A DNA stretch of 64,000 bases from positions 6,165,001 to 6,229,000 of the forward strand of contig NZ_LT607733.1 of assembly GCF_900091445.1 (NCBI RefSeq), in the 5' to 3' direction. The stretch's first letter is position 1. Each line of letters begins with the position of its first letter. Positions 34,310 through 45,671 of this stretch are shown here, in pieces. The translations under genes were made by a program, and so were the position numbers. The notes below the pieces were generated by a model that was not told the origin of the DNA, did not search any database, and worked only from the letters and a program-made list of their open reading frames with translations. Source of the stretch: Micromonospora echinofusca. Lineage in GTDB: Bacteria; Actinomycetota; Actinomycetes; Mycobacteriales; Micromonosporaceae.

Positions 34310-37300
34310 CTAGGCGGCCGGGGCCCCGGCCGCGCCCGCCGGGACGGGCTCGGCGTCGGCGACCGGCCGGAGCGCGTCGATGATGTGCTCGGCGAGCGCG
34401 GTGATGGTCGGCTTGTTCCACAGGATGTTCGGCGGCAGGTCCAGCCCGTAGCGGCGCTGGAGCCGCACCCGCAGCGCGACCGTCATCACCGAGTCCACCC
34501 CCAGTTCGACCAGCGGGCGCCGCAGTTCGAGGTCGGCGGGGGCGAGGTTGAGTTCGGCGGCGGCCTGCTCGCGTACGTCCGCCGTCACCTGCGCCCGCAG
34601 CTCCTCCTCCGGCAGGCTCCAGTCGACGACCGGTCCCTGCGCCTCGTCGTCGCCGGTCTCCGACCTGGTCGCGGTCAGCTCCCGCAGCATCGGCATCCGG
34701 GGCGCGTTGGGCGGCGTCGGCAGCACCCGCAGGATGGCCTGGTACGGGGTGTCGAACCGGTCCGCGAACGCCCAGGCCCGGAACGCCTCGGTCACCGAGA
34801 CCGCGTCGAGGCCCCGCGAGTTGGCCTCCATCATCGTGGTGGAGATGGACTGGGACATCCCCACCCCGCGCCACGACGTCCAGCCGAGACTGGTCGTCTC
34901 GTGGTGCCCGCTGGCGTGCCGGTGGGCGGCCAGCGCGTCGAGGAACGAGTTCGCCGCCGCGTAGGTCGTCTGGCCGGTCAGCCGGGTGAACTGCCCGCAG
35001 GAGGAGAACATCACGAAGAAGTCCAGCGACCCCGGGGGGAAGAGCCGGTGCAGCACCATCGCGCCGTGCACCTTGGGGCCGAGCACGTCCCGGAGCCCCT
35101 CCCGGTCGACCTTGTCGACCATGGCGTCGCGCACCACGCCCGCGGCGTGCACGATGCCCCGGACCGGCGGCATCCCGTGCGAGGCGGGATCGAGGGCCGC
35201 CGCGACCTCGTCGGCGTCGGTGATGTCCAGCGCCAGGGCGCGGACGGTGACGCCGAGCGCCTCTAGTTCCAGCACGCCCTCGATCTGCCGGCGGGTCTGG
35301 TTGTCCTGCTCCCGGCCCCACTCCGCGCGCGGCGGCAGACCCCGCCGGCCGGCCAGCAGGATCCGGCGGGCGCCCCGGTCGGCCAGCCAGCGGGCGACCA
35401 TCAGGCCGAGCACCCCGAGGCCGCCGGTGATCAGGTACGTGTCGGTCGGCCGGCACTGGAGGGCCGCCCCGTCCGAGGGGCGCTCGATCTGGCTCAGCCG
35501 GGCCACCGACACCCCGTCCGCCCGGACCGAGATGACGTCCTCGCTCCCGCCGAGCTGCCGGAGGACCTGCATGATCTTCTCGACGGTGTCCCCGTCGACG
35601 GCGTCGACGTCCAGGACTCCGCCCCACATGTCCGGCTGCTCACCGGCGATGATGCGGGCGATCCCCCACATCGGGCCGTGTGCCAGCGCGCTCTCCGCGG
35701 CGGCGTCCCGGACCCCCTGGGTGACGGGCCACAGCCTGGGCAGCGGAGCGCTCGGGTCCCCGCTGGCCGCCTTCGCCTCGATCAGGGCCTGCGCGGAGCG
35801 GATCAGCGTCCAGCCACAGCGCTCGGCCGCCTCCTCGGGTGCCTCGTCGGGCTGGCCCGCCGCCGGCACCACCAGCACCGCGTCCAGCTCGGAGACGGGC
35901 AGGAGGGCGAGGTCGTCCGGCGTGGCGACCTGGCGGGTGTCCAGCCCCGCGCCGATCAGGCGCGCGGCCAGCCCGTCGGCGCCGGCGCCGGCGCCGACCA
36001 CGGCCAGCCGGGTCAGCTCCTGCGCGATGCTGTCGTCGGTCAGCTCCATCGGGCGCCACACCATCTCGTGCACCAGCTCCCGGGGCGCCGCGACCGAGCT
36101 GTCCTCGTCCGAGATCGCCGAGAAGCGCAGCCCGCGTACCTGGCAGACGACCCGGCCGGTCTCGTCGGCGACGGACACGTCCACGGTGTCCTCCGGCGAG
36201 CGGGGCGACCGCACCGAGTGCACGGTGATCTTCGCCGGCGGGTCCCCCCGGAAGACGACCGAGTCGATGTGCGAGGACATCCACTGGTGCCGGGCGTACT
36301 CGGGGGTCACCAGCACGGCGCTGATGGTCAGCGCGCCGTCGATCACGTGCGCCCAGCTGGTGGCCCGCTCCGCCGGCGGCGGCACGATGGTGATCTCCGC
36401 CAGCTGCTCGGTGCCGTTGCGGCGCAGCTCGTGCACGTCCCACGGGAAGGCGTACCCGCCGACGCCCATCCGCCGGAACATGTCGTCGACCCGCTGCCAC
36501 GACCACTCCTCCGGGCAGCGGGCCTTGACCGCGCCGCCGTCCACCCGTCCCTCGACCAGGTCCGTGCTCCAGTCGATGGTCGCGGTGGAGTGGGTGATCC
36601 ACTCGTACTCCTCGTCCTCGCTCGCACTGTCGCCCTGACCCGCGATCCGGGTCGCCAGCCGGGCGGTGTTCTCCGACAGGACGATCTGGACGATCCGCGG
36701 CGGCGCCACCGCCAACGGCGTACGCAGCACGATGTCGGCCAGGCCCGGCAGGCGGCCGCCCTGCTCCGCCGCCAGGGCGAAGCTGTTGATGATGACGGCC
36801 GCCGGGGTGATCTCGACGTCCACCACCTCGTGGTCCAGCGGGTACGGCCGGCTGTCCATGTCGAGGTGGGTCTGCCACACCTGGCGCGGCGGCGCCCCGC
36901 TGACCGTCATCCGGCCACCGAGCAGGCTGTGCTTGTCCGGGTCGTGGCCGCCACCCGGGCCGGCGTCGGCGTGCGCCTCCGGGAAGATCCAGTAGGGCCG
37001 GTGCTGCCAGGCCATCGCGGGCAGGTCGACCAGCCCACCGGCCGGGTGCTCCCGCGACCAGTCCACCGCCGCCCCATGGCAGTGCAGCTCGGCGAGGCTG
37101 CCCAGCAGCGTCTCGGTCTCGTTCGTCTCCCGGCGTAGGGAGTGGATGACGATGGCCTCCTCCACCCCGGCCCGCTCCAGGCCCTCCCGGATCGAGTGGG
37201 TCACCACCGGGTGCGACGAGATCTCCAGGAAGAGCCGGTGGCCGTCGGCGAGCGCGGCCTCCACCGCCTCGGCGAACCGTACCGGCTGGCGGAGGTTGGC

Positions 37301-39637
37301 CGCCCAGTAGTCGCTGTCCCGCGCGGCTGTCGACCGCGGGTCCGTCATGGCGGTGCTGTACAGATCGACCCGGGCGGGCCGGACGGTCAGCTCGCGGGCG
37401 GCGTCGGCGACCTCCGCCACGATCGCGTCGACGTGCGGGCTGTGGAAGGCGATGTCGGTGTCGACCCGCCAGACCCCCAGGCCCTCGCCGCGCCATTCCT
37501 CGGCCAGCCGCTCGACGACCTCCCGGTCACCGGAGACGACGGTCGACTCGGGGCTGGCGGAGATCGCGGCGACGACCTCCGTACGCCCGGCGAGGCGCGC
37601 CTGCGCGTCGGCGAAGGAGAGGCCGACGAGCGCCATGCCACCCTGTCCCTGGAGCCGCCGCAGGGCCGTGGCCCGCCGGCAGGCGAACCGCGCGGCCTCG
37701 ATCATGTCCAGGCTGCCGGCCACGACGGCGGCCGCGATCTCGCCCACCGAGTGGCCGATGACCGCACCCGGGGTGACCCCGTGCCGCCGCCACACCTCGG
37801 CGAGACCCACCTGCGTGGCGAAGGTCAGCGCCTGCACCTCGTAGCTGCTCCACGGGCCTCCCGACGCGAGGGCCTCCCGGGGGGTCCAGCCGATCTCGTC
37901 CCGGAACACGTCGGCCAGGGCGTCGATGGTCTCGGCGAACACCGGCTCGTCGCGCAGCAACTGCTGGCCCATGCCGGGCCACTGCGACCCGTGTCCGGAG
38001 AAGACCCAGACCACGGGGGACGACTCGCCGGCGGCGACGCGTGCCGTGACCACGCCGGGCGAGCGCTGCCCGTCGGCCAACGCGCGGAGCCGTTCGGCCA
38101 GCTCCCGGGTGGAGCCGGCCACCACGGCGGCGCGCTGCGCCAGGTGCGAGCGACGCTGGGAGAGGGTGTGCCCGACCGAGGCCAGCGCCACCGTCGGGTT
38201 GGCCTCCAGCCAGTCGGCCGTCCGGGCGGCCATCCCGGCGAGCCCGGCCTCCGACATCGCGGACACCGGGAACACCGCCAGCTCGCGCTGGAGGCCGGCC
38301 CCCTCGGACGCGTCCGTCGGCTCGGCGGTGACCGCCGGCGCCTCCTCGACGATGATGTGGGAGATCGAACCACCGACGCCGTAGCTGGAGACCCCCGCCC
38401 GGCGCGGCTCACCGCCGGTGGGCCAGGGCTTCGGCGCGCCGACCAGGCGCAGCCCGGAGCCGACCCAGTCGAAGTCCGGGTTCGGCTCCCGGTGCAGGCT
38501 CGGCGGGATCTCCTCGTGCCGCAGCGCCAGCACCGTCTTGATCACTCCGGCGATTCCGGAGCCGGCCTCCACGTGGCCGATGTTCGGCTTCACCGAACCG
38601 ATCAGGCACGGGTCGTCGGCCGGCCGGTCGGCACCGAAGACGGCGGCGAGGGCCTGTGCCTCCTCCCGGTCGCCGACCGGCGTGCCGGTGCCGTGCGCCT
38701 CCACGTAGTCGACCGTCTCCGGCGCGATGCCGGCCCGCGCGTAGGTCAGCCGCAGCATGTGCTCCTGGGCCGTGCCGTTCGGGGCCATCATGCCGTCGGA
38801 GCGGCCGTCCTGGAAGACGCCGCTGCCACGGATGACGGCCAGCACCCGGTCACCGTCGCTGAGGGCGTCCACCAGGCGCTTCAGCACCACCACGCCGGCG
38901 CCCTCGCCGCGGCCGTAGCCGTCGGCGTCCTTGTCGAAGGCCTTGCTCCGCCCGTCCGGCGCCGTCGCGCCGGCCGCGTCGAGCGCGACGAACAGCGCCG
39001 GGGTGGCCATGATGTTGATGCCACCGACGATCGCCACCGGCGTCTCGCCCTCACGCAGGCTCTGGCAGGCCATGTGCAGGGCGGTCAGCGAACCGGCGCA
39101 GGCGGTGTCGACGGCCAGGCTCGGCCCGCGCAGGTCCAGGAAGTACGAGACCCGGTTCGCGATGCCGTAGTAGGTGGTGCCGTTGACCGCGTACGCCCCG
39201 GTGCGCGGGATGTCCTCCAACAGGCGCCGGCCGTAGTCGTTCGAGTTCGCGGCGACGAAGACGCCGGCGTCGCTCCCGCGCAGCGACATCGGCGGGATGC
39301 CGGCGTCCGCGAGCGCCTCCCAGGACAGCTCCAACACGATGCGCTGCTGCGGGTCGAGGAAGTCCGCCTCGCGGGGAGAGATTCCGAAGAAGTCGGCGTC
39401 GAAACCCTCGATGTCCTTCAGGAACGAGCCCAGGCGGGTCGTCCGGCGCATGATCGCCGTCGCCTGCGGGCTGGTTGAGGCGTACGGCTCCCAGCGCTTG
39501 TCCGGCATCTCGCTAACGGCGCTGTGGCCGCCGGCCAGAAACTCCCAGAACTTTTCCGGGGAGTCAAGGTCAGGGGCAAATCGGCAACTCATGCCGACGA
39601 TAGCCACTGCGTCAGAAATCTCCCGATCCTGCCTCAC
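34310..39637 (-). CDS. Iterative type I PKS (KS-AT-DH/TH-KR-ACP), 6-MSAS/naphthoate-synthase type
   Basis: A 1775-residue synthase. KS: residues 8-430, with Cys180 in DTACAGS and the His motifs EAHGTGTP and [12 protein letters not shown]: about 540-850, with GHSVGE near 627 and AFHSPHVD, indicating malonyl-CoA. DH/TH-type domain: about 900-1190, with [15 protein letters not shown] as a degenerate HxxxGxxxxP, as in 6-MSA synthases where it acts as a thioester hydrolase. KR: about 1395-1580, with TGGLGVLG, the SSCGQF serine and YAAAN. ACP: about 1690-1755, with GVDSVMT. Length and order equal ChlB1, NcsB, AziB and MdpB. There is no TE. The product should be a reduced mono- or bicyclic aromatic acid. 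The GTG start follows GAGAGGAG. Confidence 0.92.
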   Translation of the reverse strand: MRQDREISDAVAIVGMSCRFAPDLDSPEKFWEFLAGGHSAVSEMPDKRWEPYASTSPQATAIMRRTTRLGSFLKDIEGFDADFFGISPREADFLDPQQRIVLELSWEALADAGIPPMSLRGSDAGVFVAANSNDYGRRLLEDIPRTGAYAVNGTTYYGIANRVSYFLDLRGPSLAVDTACAGSLTALHMACQSLREGETPVAIVGGINIMATPALFVALDAAGATAPDGRSKAFDKDADGYGRGEGAGVVVLKRLVDALSDGDRVLAVIRGSGVFQDGRSDGMMAPNGTAQEHMLRLTYARAGIAPETVDYVEAHGTGTPVGDREEAQALAAVFGADRPADDPCLIGSVKPNIGHVEAGSGIAGVIKTVLALRHEEIPPSLHREPNPDFDWVGSGLRLVGAPKPWPTGGEPRRAGVSSYGVGGSISHIIVEEAPAVTAEPTDASEGAGLQRELAVFPVSAMSEAGLAGMAARTADWLEANPTVALASVGHTLSQRRSHLAQRAAVVAGSTRELAERLRALADGQRSPGVVTARVAAGESSPVVWVFSGHGSQWPGMGQQLLRDEPVFAETIDALADVFRDEIGWTPREALASGGPWSSYEVQALTFATQVGLAEVWRRHGVTPGAVIGHSVGEIAAAVVAGSLDMIEAARFACRRATALRRLQGQGGMALVGLSFADAQARLAGRTEVVAAISASPESTVVSGDREVVERLAEEWRGEGLGVWRVDTDIAFHSPHVDAIVAEVADAARELTVRPARVDLYSTAMTDPRSTAARDSDYWAANLRQPVRFAEAVEAALADGHRLFLEISSHPVVTHSIREGLERAGVEEAIVIHSLRRETNETETLLGSLAELHCHGAAVDWSREHPAGGLVDLPAMAWQHRPYWIFPEAHADAGPGGGHDPDKHSLLGGRMTVSGAPPRQVWQTHLDMDSRPYPLDHEVVDVEITPAAVIINSFALAAEQGGRLPGLADIVLRTPLAVAPPRIVQIVLSENTARLATRIAGQGDSASEDEEYEWITHSTATIDWSTDLVEGRVDGGAVKARCPEEWSWQRVDDMFRRMGVGGYAFPWDVHELRRNGTEQLAEITIVPPPAERATSWAHVIDGALTISAVLVTPEYARHQWMSSHIDSVVFRGDPPAKITVHSVRSPRSPEDTVDVSVADETGRVVCQVRGLRFSAISDEDSSVAAPRELVHEMVWRPMELTDDSIAQELTRLAVVGAGAGADGLAARLIGAGLDTRQVATPDDLALLPVSELDAVLVVPAAGQPDEAPEEAAERCGWTLIRSAQALIEAKAASGDPSAPLPRLWPVTQGVRDAAAESALAHGPMWGIARIIAGEQPDMWGGVLDVDAVDGDTVEKIMQVLRQLGGSEDVISVRADGVSVARLSQIERPSDGAALQCRPTDTYLITGGLGVLGLMVARWLADRGARRILLAGRRGLPPRAEWGREQDNQTRRQIEGVLELEALGVTVRALALDITDADEVAAALDPASHGMPPVRGIVHAAGVVRDAMVDKVDREGLRDVLGPKVHGAMVLHRLFPPGSLDFFVMFSSCGQFTRLTGQTTYAAANSFLDALAAHRHASGHHETTSLGWTSWRGVGMSQSISTTMMEANSRGLDAVSVTEAFRAWAFADRFDTPYQAILRVLPTPPNAPRMPMLRELTATRSETGDDEAQGPVVDWSLPEEELRAQVTADVREQAAAELNLAPADLELRRPLVELGVDSVMTVALRVRLQRRYGLDLPPNILWNKPTITALAEHIIDALRPVADAEPVPAGAAGAPAA

Positions 39638-40183
39638 GTCCAGGCTCCTCTCCCAGTCACCGACCGGATCCGCTTGCAGGATCGAATCCAGTGATTACCA
39701 CCGTTCGGAATTGTCATCGGTTCCGCCGTTGCCAGGGCCACGGAAAGCGTCGGTGCGGTGGCCGCCGTCCGGCGGGCGGTGCCACCGGGCCCGGCGGCAC
39801 CGCCCGCGCTCGCACCGGCCGCGAGCTGGTCACCGTCGAAGCAGATTCCCCCAGCCCACGGATCGCATCGACAGAGGCGGACACCGACATTGACTGCGAC
39901 ACATCATGTGTGGGGGCGGATCGGCCCAGCATCTTCGTGTGTGCGATGTGCCGAGCGGTCCGCTTCGGCGTGAGAATGCGCACCGACACCGCCCGACCGA
40001 ACGGGAGTCCGCGCCCCCATTCGATTCATGTCGGAGATTGCGGTCACCGGGCCGAGCATTTCAGGAGAAGGCTCCGGATGCGTCGGTCCGTACCGTTTCC
40101 TCACGGAGATCGGCGCATTCGGCGCGTCGACCGGCACGCACCCCCGCGGACCGCGCGGATCCCCCACTCCGCAGGAGGACGAG
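39638..40183. other. Divergent promoter region between PKS and ligase
   Basis: This 546-base gap separates the divergent starts of the PKS and the aryl ligase and must contain both promoters. A CGGAA-TTGTCATCGG-TTCCG inverted repeat at about 39706-39725 is a possible regulator site. No gene is seen; upstream in-frame codons of the ligase lack homology. Confidence 0.4.
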
Positions 40184-41857
40184 ATGTCTACGCACCCGAT
40201 CCGGTCGACCCGCGCGGACGTCGTCCCCTGGCCGGAGGACGTGGCGGCCCGCTACGTCGCGGACGGCTTCTGGTCGGGCCGCTCGCTGGGCGCCCACCTC
40301 TACGCCGCCGCGGACGTCGACCCCGAGGCGGTCTGCCTGGTCGACGGCGCGACGCGGCTGACCTTCGGGGACCTGACGGCACGGGCGGACGGGGCCGCGA
40401 CCCGGCTGCGTGCCCTCGGCATCGGCGCCGACGACCGGATCATCGTGCAGCTGCCGAACTGCTGGGAGTTCGTGGTCCTGATGGTGGCGTGCTTCCGGCT
40501 CGGCGCCCTTCCGGTGATGGCCCTGCCGGCGCACCGCCGGCGGGAGCTCACCGCCATGGCCGAGCTCACCGGGGCCCGGGCGATCGTGGTGGCGGACGAG
40601 GTCAAGGGCTTCGACCACCAGGAGTTGGCGCACGAGGTGGCCGCCGGGTCGGACACCCTGCGGCACGTCCTGGTGAGCGGCTCCCACCAGCGTCCGGACA
40701 GCGTCGACCTGGCTTGGTTGTGCCGGCCCGCCGCCGACGTGGCGCGAGCGCGCCGGGAGCTCGACGGCATCGCCCCGGACGGCACGGCGGTCGCCCTGTT
40801 CCTGCTCTCGGGCGGCACCACGGGGATTCCCAAGCTCATCGCCCGGACCCACAACGACTACGCGTACATGGCGGGTCGGGCCGCCGAGATCTGCGGTCTG
40901 GACCGGAGCACGGTGTGCCTCGCCGTCCTGCCGCTCGCTCACGGCTACCCGATGGCGGGGCCGGGCGTCCTCGGCACGCTCCTCGTGGGAGGCCGGGTCG
41001 TCATCCTCCCCTCCCCGGCGCCGAAGCGGGCCTTCGAGACGATCGAGCAGGAGCGGGTGACGTTCACCTCGCTGGTGCCGGCGGCCGTGCAGCGGTGGTT
41101 GGAGTACCGGGAGGAGGACGTCAGCCACGACCTCGGGTCGCTGCGGCTGCTACAGGCCGCCGGGTCCCGGCTCGCGGACAGCGTCGCCGTCCGGATCACG
41201 CCGACCCTCGGCTGCCGCCTGCAACAGGTGTACGGCATGGCCGAGGGGCTGCTCTGCATGACCCGCCCGGACGACCCGCCGGAGGTCATCTGGCACACCC
41301 AGGGCCGCCCGATCTGCCCCGCCGACGAACTCGTACTGGTGGACGAGGACGGCGCCCCGGTGCCGCCGGGCGAGCCGGGGGTGCTGCTGACCCGGGGCCC
41401 GTACACGCCTCGCGGCTACTACCGCACGCCGGAGCTGACCGCCCTGGCGTACAGCCCCGACGGCTGGTACCGCACGGGCGACATCGTCCGCCTGCGTCCG
41501 GACGGCAACCTGGTCGTCGAGGGCCGGGACAAGGACCTCATCAACCGTGGTGGCGAGAAGATCTCGGCCGAGGAGGTGGAGAACTTCGCGTACCAGCTCG
41601 ACGGCGTACGGCTGGCCGCGGCGGTGGCCATGCCCGACGCCGACCTGGGCGAGCGGGTCTGCCTGTACGTCGCGCCGCAGCCGGGCCGGCAGGTGTCGCT
41701 CGGGGACGTGCGTGCCCTGATGGAGCGCGCCGGTGTCGCCCACTTCAAGCTTCCGGAGCGGTTGGAGGTCGTCGACGAGCTGCCGGTCACCCCCGTCGGG
41801 AAGGTCAACAAGAAGGCGCTCCGGGCCGACATCGCCCGGCGGCTCGTCGCCAGCTGA
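40184..41857 (+). CDS. Aryl-AMP/CoA ligase (DhbE/NcsB2-like)
   Basis: A 557-residue adenylate-forming enzyme of the 2,3-dihydroxybenzoate-AMP ligase type. The ATP loop is LLSGGTTGIPKLIARTHND (A3), the A5-type segment is QQVYGMAEGLLCM, the hinge is GWYRTGDIVRLRPDG (A8), and the catalytic lysine lies in TPVGKVNKKALR (A10). It shares no carrier protein gene, so it more likely makes an aryl-CoA, as NcsB2 does for the naphthoate of neocarzinostatin, than loads an aryl carrier. It diverges from the PKS whose released acid it should activate. The ATG follows AGGAGG. Confidence 0.88.
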   Translation: MSTHPIRSTRADVVPWPEDVAARYVADGFWSGRSLGAHLYAAADVDPEAVCLVDGATRLTFGDLTARADGAATRLRALGIGADDRIIVQLPNCWEFVVLMVACFRLGALPVMALPAHRRRELTAMAELTGARAIVVADEVKGFDHQELAHEVAAGSDTLRHVLVSGSHQRPDSVDLAWLCRPAADVARARRELDGIAPDGTAVALFLLSGGTTGIPKLIARTHNDYAYMAGRAAEICGLDRSTVCLAVLPLAHGYPMAGPGVLGTLLVGGRVVILPSPAPKRAFETIEQERVTFTSLVPAAVQRWLEYREEDVSHDLGSLRLLQAAGSRLADSVAVRITPTLGCRLQQVYGMAEGLLCMTRPDDPPEVIWHTQGRPICPADELVLVDEDGAPVPPGEPGVLLTRGPYTPRGYYRTPELTALAYSPDGWYRTGDIVRLRPDGNLVVEGRDKDLINRGGEKISAEEVENFAYQLDGVRLAAAVAMPDADLGERVCLYVAPQPGRQVSLGDVRALMERAGVAHFKLPERLEVVDELPVTPVGKVNKKALRADIARRLVAS

Positions 41858-42138
41858 GCCGGGCGCCCCGGCGGTCCCCGTCCGGCTGTCAACTCCTGGA
41901 GTGCCATTCGGCCGATCACCTACTGTAGTCGTCCTACTTCCGCAGGTAAGCGGGCCAAAGCCGCTCTGAGAAAGGCATTCGAGGAGATGTGCGCTCAGCG
42001 GTTGACCGAGATCATGGGACGGCGCGACGTCGCCGACCGGGCGGCGATCCCGCCGGCCGGGTGCCGCCCCCTCGCGTCGGCGCCACGCACCCGAGGCCAC
42101 GCCTGTCGACGGTTGGACACCATAGTCAAGGAGACCGG

Positions 42139-43413
42139 ATGAAGGTCCTGTTCGTACCGCACGCCAACAGGGCACACCTGCACATCATGGCGCCGTTGGC
42201 CTGGGCGCTACGGACAGCCGGGCACGAGGTCCGCATCGCGAGCCAACCCGAGATCGCCGACGCCATCATGGCCGCCGGCTTCGTTCCGACCGAGGTCGGC
42301 CAGGTCCGTACGGCGATGCCCGACTTCTATCCGGGGCGGCGGGCCGACGAGGCCCAGCCCATCGTGATGGCCCCCGGCGACCGTCAGGAGATGCCGCTCC
42401 AGCAGGACCTGAGCCGCGACGGTGCGCTGGAGAAGCTGTCCCGCGCGTCGTGGGGGTTCGCGCTCTTCTCCACCGAGGCGATGATCGCCGACCTGGTCGA
42501 CCTGATCCGGGCCTGGCAGCCGGACCTGGTGCTCTGGGACTCCATGGTCTACGCCGCACCCGTCGCCGCGAAGGTGTGCGGGGTCGCCCAGGCCCGGATC
42601 ATGATGGGCCCGGACGCGATCACGCAGCTCCGGCAGGCCACCCGCGACGAGGGCGATCCGCTGCGCGACTGGCTGGCGCCCGTGCTGGAGGGGTACGGCT
42701 CGCGCTTCGACGAGGACGTCGCGGTCGGCCAGTGGAGCATCGACCCGATGCCGCCCTGGCAGTGGCGGCCGGAGGGGCCACACTTCGTGCCGATCCGGCC
42801 CATCCCCTTCAACCCGCCCGCCCGGATCCCCGACTGGCTGCGCCAGCCGCAGGAGCGGCCCCGCGTCTGCCTCACCCTCGGCGAGTCGCACCGCAACGGC
42901 CGGGGGACCGAGGCGCCCACCTCCGACCTGCTGGACGCCGTCAGCGGAATCGACGCCGAGGTGATCGCCACGTTCAACGCGAAGCAGCTCGCCACCGTGG
43001 ACCGGCTCCCCAGCAACGTCCGGGTGGTCGACTTCGTCCCGCTGAGCGTGCTGCTGCCCACCTGCTCGGCGGTGGTGCACCACGGCGGCGCGGGCACATT
43101 CTCCACCGCGCTCGACTGCGCCGTGCCGCAGCTGATCATTCCCGGCACCCACTGGGGTTTCCAGTGGTGGGGTCCGGTCGCCCACGCCAACGGGCTGCAA
43201 CAGCAGGGCGCGGGCCGCTTCGTGGCCGACGCGGACCACCTCACCAAGGAGGCCCTCGCCGAGGACCTGGCCCTGGTCCTGAAGGACCCGTCGTTCCGGG
43301 AGAACTCGGAGCGGCTGCGCAGGGAGATCACCGGCGTACCGACGCCGAACGACATCATCCCCGTCCTGGAGAAGCTGACCAGGGAGTACGGGGCCGGCCC
43401 GACGACCAGTTGA
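42139..43413 (+). CDS. GT1-family glycosyltransferase 2 (EryCIII/DesVII-like)
   Basis: A 424-residue GT-B enzyme. The N-terminus MKVLFVPHANRAHLHIMAPLAW and an internal DUF1205-type region (MPPWQWRPEGPHFVPIRPIPF) are typical of the EryCIII/DesVII group. The donor site is VVHHGGAGTFSTALDCAVPQ near residue 313. Many of this group need a cysteine-less P450-like helper (EryCII/DesVIII), and no such gene is present here. A CTACTGTAG palindrome lies in the 281-base gap upstream. The hydrolase follows after 10 bases, so the operon continues rightward. It should attach a dTDP-deoxyhexose. Confidence 0.88.
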   Translation: MKVLFVPHANRAHLHIMAPLAWALRTAGHEVRIASQPEIADAIMAAGFVPTEVGQVRTAMPDFYPGRRADEAQPIVMAPGDRQEMPLQQDLSRDGALEKLSRASWGFALFSTEAMIADLVDLIRAWQPDLVLWDSMVYAAPVAAKVCGVAQARIMMGPDAITQLRQATRDEGDPLRDWLAPVLEGYGSRFDEDVAVGQWSIDPMPPWQWRPEGPHFVPIRPIPFNPPARIPDWLRQPQERPRVCLTLGESHRNGRGTEAPTSDLLDAVSGIDAEVIATFNAKQLATVDRLPSNVRVVDFVPLSVLLPTCSAVVHHGGAGTFSTALDCAVPQLIIPGTHWGFQWWGPVAHANGLQQQGAGRFVADADHLTKEALAEDLALVLKDPSFRENSERLRREITGVPTPNDIIPVLEKLTREYGAGPTTS

Positions 43414-43423
43414 GGTGAGTGTT

Positions 43424-44266
43424 GTGACGGAACAACTGCGGATCCCGACGACAGTGGGCACCTTCGACGCGCTCGCCGCCGGGCCCGGGGACGGGCGGCC
43501 GGTGCTGCTGCTGCACGGATTTCCGCAGGGCGCCCGGGAGTGGGACCACCAGCTCGCCGCCCTGGCCGACGCCGGCCACCGCGCCGTCGCCCCGGACCAG
43601 CGCGGCTACTCGCCCGGGGTACGACCGGACGAGAGCGACGACTACCGGATGGACGAACTCGTCGCCGACGTGCTGCGGATCGCCGACGGCCTCGGCTGGG
43701 CGCGGTTCGACCTGGTCGGGCACGACTGGGGAGCCGCGGTGGCCTGGGCGCTGGCCGACCGGCACCCGGATCGGCTGCGGACGCTGACCGCGGTGTCCGT
43801 CCCGCATCCCCGCCCGTTCGGCGACGCGCTGCGCGACGACGAGGATCAGCAGCGCCGCTCGGCGTACCTGGCGATGTTCCGTCAACCCGGTCAGGGCGAG
43901 CAGATGCTGCTCGCGAACGACGCCGCCGGCGTCCGTCAGATGCTGGCGCGGGCGGTGCCGGCCGAGAAGCTGGAGGAGTACGTGGCGCGGATCGCCGCGC
44001 CCGGGGCGGCGACGGCGATGCTCAACTGGTACCGGGCGACCCGACCCGAGGAGGTCGAGGCCGGCACCGTCACCGTGCCCACGCTGTACGTGTGGAGCAC
44101 CGCCGACGCCGGCGTGGGGCCGGCGGCGGCGAAGGGCACGGGCGACTGGGTGTCGGCCCCCTACCGGTTCGAGACGTTCGAGGGCGTGTCGCACTGGATC
44201 CCGGAGGAGGCCCCGGAGCGCCTGTCCACCGTCCTGCTCGAGCATCTGGCCGCGCACCCGGGCTAG
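43424..44266 (+). CDS. Alpha/beta hydrolase of the epoxide hydrolase type
   Basis: A 280-residue hydrolase. HGFPQGAREW carries the oxyanion residues, the nucleophile aspartate lies in LVGHDWGAAVAWA near residue 102, and the histidine in GVSHWIPEEAPE. An Asp nucleophile in GHDWG is typical of epoxide hydrolases and haloalkane dehalogenases rather than esterases. The GTG at 43424 follows GAGGTGAG; a GTG at 43415 is in frame but poorly placed. It is in one operon with glycosyltransferase 2 and is followed by a hairpin before the P450. A possible job is opening an epoxide made by the P450 or the FAD enzyme. Confidence 0.82.
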   Translation: MTEQLRIPTTVGTFDALAAGPGDGRPVLLLHGFPQGAREWDHQLAALADAGHRAVAPDQRGYSPGVRPDESDDYRMDELVADVLRIADGLGWARFDLVGHDWGAAVAWALADRHPDRLRTLTAVSVPHPRPFGDALRDDEDQQRRSAYLAMFRQPGQGEQMLLANDAAGVRQMLARAVPAEKLEEYVARIAAPGAATAMLNWYRATRPEEVEAGTVTVPTLYVWSTADAGVGPAAAKGTGDWVSAPYRFETFEGVSHWIPEEAPERLSTVLLEHLAAHPG

Positions 44267-44275
44267 CCCGTACGA

Positions 44276-44317
44276 CCGGTCGGCGGTGGGGGTGTCTCGT
44301 CCTCCGCCGCCGACCGG
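44276..44317 (+). terminator. Hairpin between hydrolase and P450 genes
   Basis: CCGGTCGGCGG (44276-44286) and CCGCCGACCGG (44307-44317) pair perfectly. With a 20-base loop it could end or attenuate transcription after the hydrolase, but read-through into the P450 is possible. Confidence 0.5.
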
Positions 44318-44412
44318 CGTGCCGGTCGCACCCCACCGACAGCCACCGCCCGGCGAGCGGCCCCCGGCCCTCGCCGTTCCGCGTTGAACCACGGCCACAG
44401 AAAGAGACGATC

Positions 44413-45654
44413 ATGACCATCGACTTACCGGGCGCCGGGGCCACGACGTCCACCGTCGACGCGCCTGACTTCCCGATGACCCGCATCTGCCCGTTCGATC
44501 CGCCCGAGGAGTACGTGGAACTCCGCGCCAAGGAGCCGGTCAGCCTCGTCCGGGTGCCGGACGGCCAGCTCGCCTGGCTGATCACCCGGTACGCCGACGT
44601 CCGGCGGCTGCTGGTCGACCCCCGGATCAGCTCGAACCGTCATCACCCCAACATGCCGCTGACCGAGTCGGTGACCCCGCAGACGCGGCGCAACATCGCC
44701 GCCGTCGGGCGCTCGCTGATCGGGCTCGACCAGCCGGAGCACGGGCCGCAGCGGCGGATGCTGATCCGGGAGTTCACCCTCCGCCGGGCGCAGGAGATGC
44801 GGCCACACATCCAGCACACCGTGGACCGGTGCGTCGACGAGATGCTCGCCGGGCCGAAGCCGGCGGACATCGTGACGGCGCTGTCCCTGCCCGTGCCGTC
44901 CACCGCCATCTGCACGCTGCTCGGCATGCCGTACGCCGACCGGGAACTGATCGAGCGCAGCGCCAACGCGCAACTGCGCCGCAACGTCTCCGCCCAGGAG
45001 CGCCAGGACACCAGCAGCGAACTGCGTGACTACGTCAACCGGCTGGTCAGCGCGAAGGAGGCCGAGCCCACCGACGACCTGCTCGGCCGCCTGATCCTGC
45101 AGAACCGCGAGACGCCGCTGTTCGACCACGACATGCTGGTCGGCCTGGCCATGCTGCTGCTGGTCGCGGGCTTCGAGACCACCGCCAGCATGATCTCCCT
45201 CGGGGTGGCCGGCCTGCTGGCGAACCCGGACCAGCTGGCCGAGGTCACCGCCGACCCGTCGGCGATGGGGCTGGCGGTGGAGGAACTGCTGCGGTACTTC
45301 AGCGTCGTCGACGCCCTCCCCCGGGTGGCCACCGCCGACATCGAGGTCGGCGGGGTGACCATCGCCGCCGGGGAGGGGCTGCTGCTGTCGTTCGCCTCGG
45401 CGAACTGGGACGAGACGATCTTCCCCGACCCCGGCATGCTCAACGTCCGCCGGGGCGCCCGCAACCACATGGCCTTCGGGTACGGCATCCACCAGTGCAT
45501 CGGCCAGAACCTGGCCCGGGCCGAACTGGAGATCGTGTTCCGGACGCTCTTCACCCGCATCCCCGGGCTACGGCTGGCCGTCGACGTGGACGAACTGCCG
45601 TTCAAGAGGGACTCCAACATCTACGGCGTCGACCGGGTGCCGGTGACGTGGTGA
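44413..45654 (+). CDS. Cytochrome P450
   Basis: A 413-residue bacterial class I P450. The I-helix oxygen motif is LLLVAGFETTASM near residue 255, the K-helix ExxR is VEELLRYFSV, and the heme loop is FGYGIHQCIGQNLAR with the cysteine ligand present. It is therefore a catalytic P450, not a glycosyltransferase helper. The ATG follows AGAAAGAGACG. The ferredoxin gene starts 17 bases after its stop and is presumably its electron donor. It is a candidate for ring or methyl hydroxylation of the aromatic acid, by analogy with NcsB3. Confidence 0.92.
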   Translation: MTIDLPGAGATTSTVDAPDFPMTRICPFDPPEEYVELRAKEPVSLVRVPDGQLAWLITRYADVRRLLVDPRISSNRHHPNMPLTESVTPQTRRNIAAVGRSLIGLDQPEHGPQRRMLIREFTLRRAQEMRPHIQHTVDRCVDEMLAGPKPADIVTALSLPVPSTAICTLLGMPYADRELIERSANAQLRRNVSAQERQDTSSELRDYVNRLVSAKEAEPTDDLLGRLILQNRETPLFDHDMLVGLAMLLLVAGFETTASMISLGVAGLLANPDQLAEVTADPSAMGLAVEELLRYFSVVDALPRVATADIEVGGVTIAAGEGLLLSFASANWDETIFPDPGMLNVRRGARNHMAFGYGIHQCIGQNLARAELEIVFRTLFTRIPGLRLAVDVDELPFKRDSNIYGVDRVPVTW

Positions 45655-45671
45655 CCGGGAGGCAGCAGGAG

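Noticed and set aside
34310..39637. Enediyne PKS, suggested by the neighbouring SgcJ-like genes
   Set aside because: Domain order KS-AT-DH/TH-KR-ACP with a C-terminal ACP and the length of 1775 residues fit 6-MSAS/NNS-type synthases. Enediyne PKSs have the ACP between AT and KR and a C-terminal DH and phosphopantetheinyl transferase region. No E2-E10-type partner genes are present.
39638..40183. N-terminal extension of the aryl ligase from 40028
   Set aside because: The ATG at 40184 has AGGAGG at good spacing and gives the family N-terminus. The extension shows no homology.
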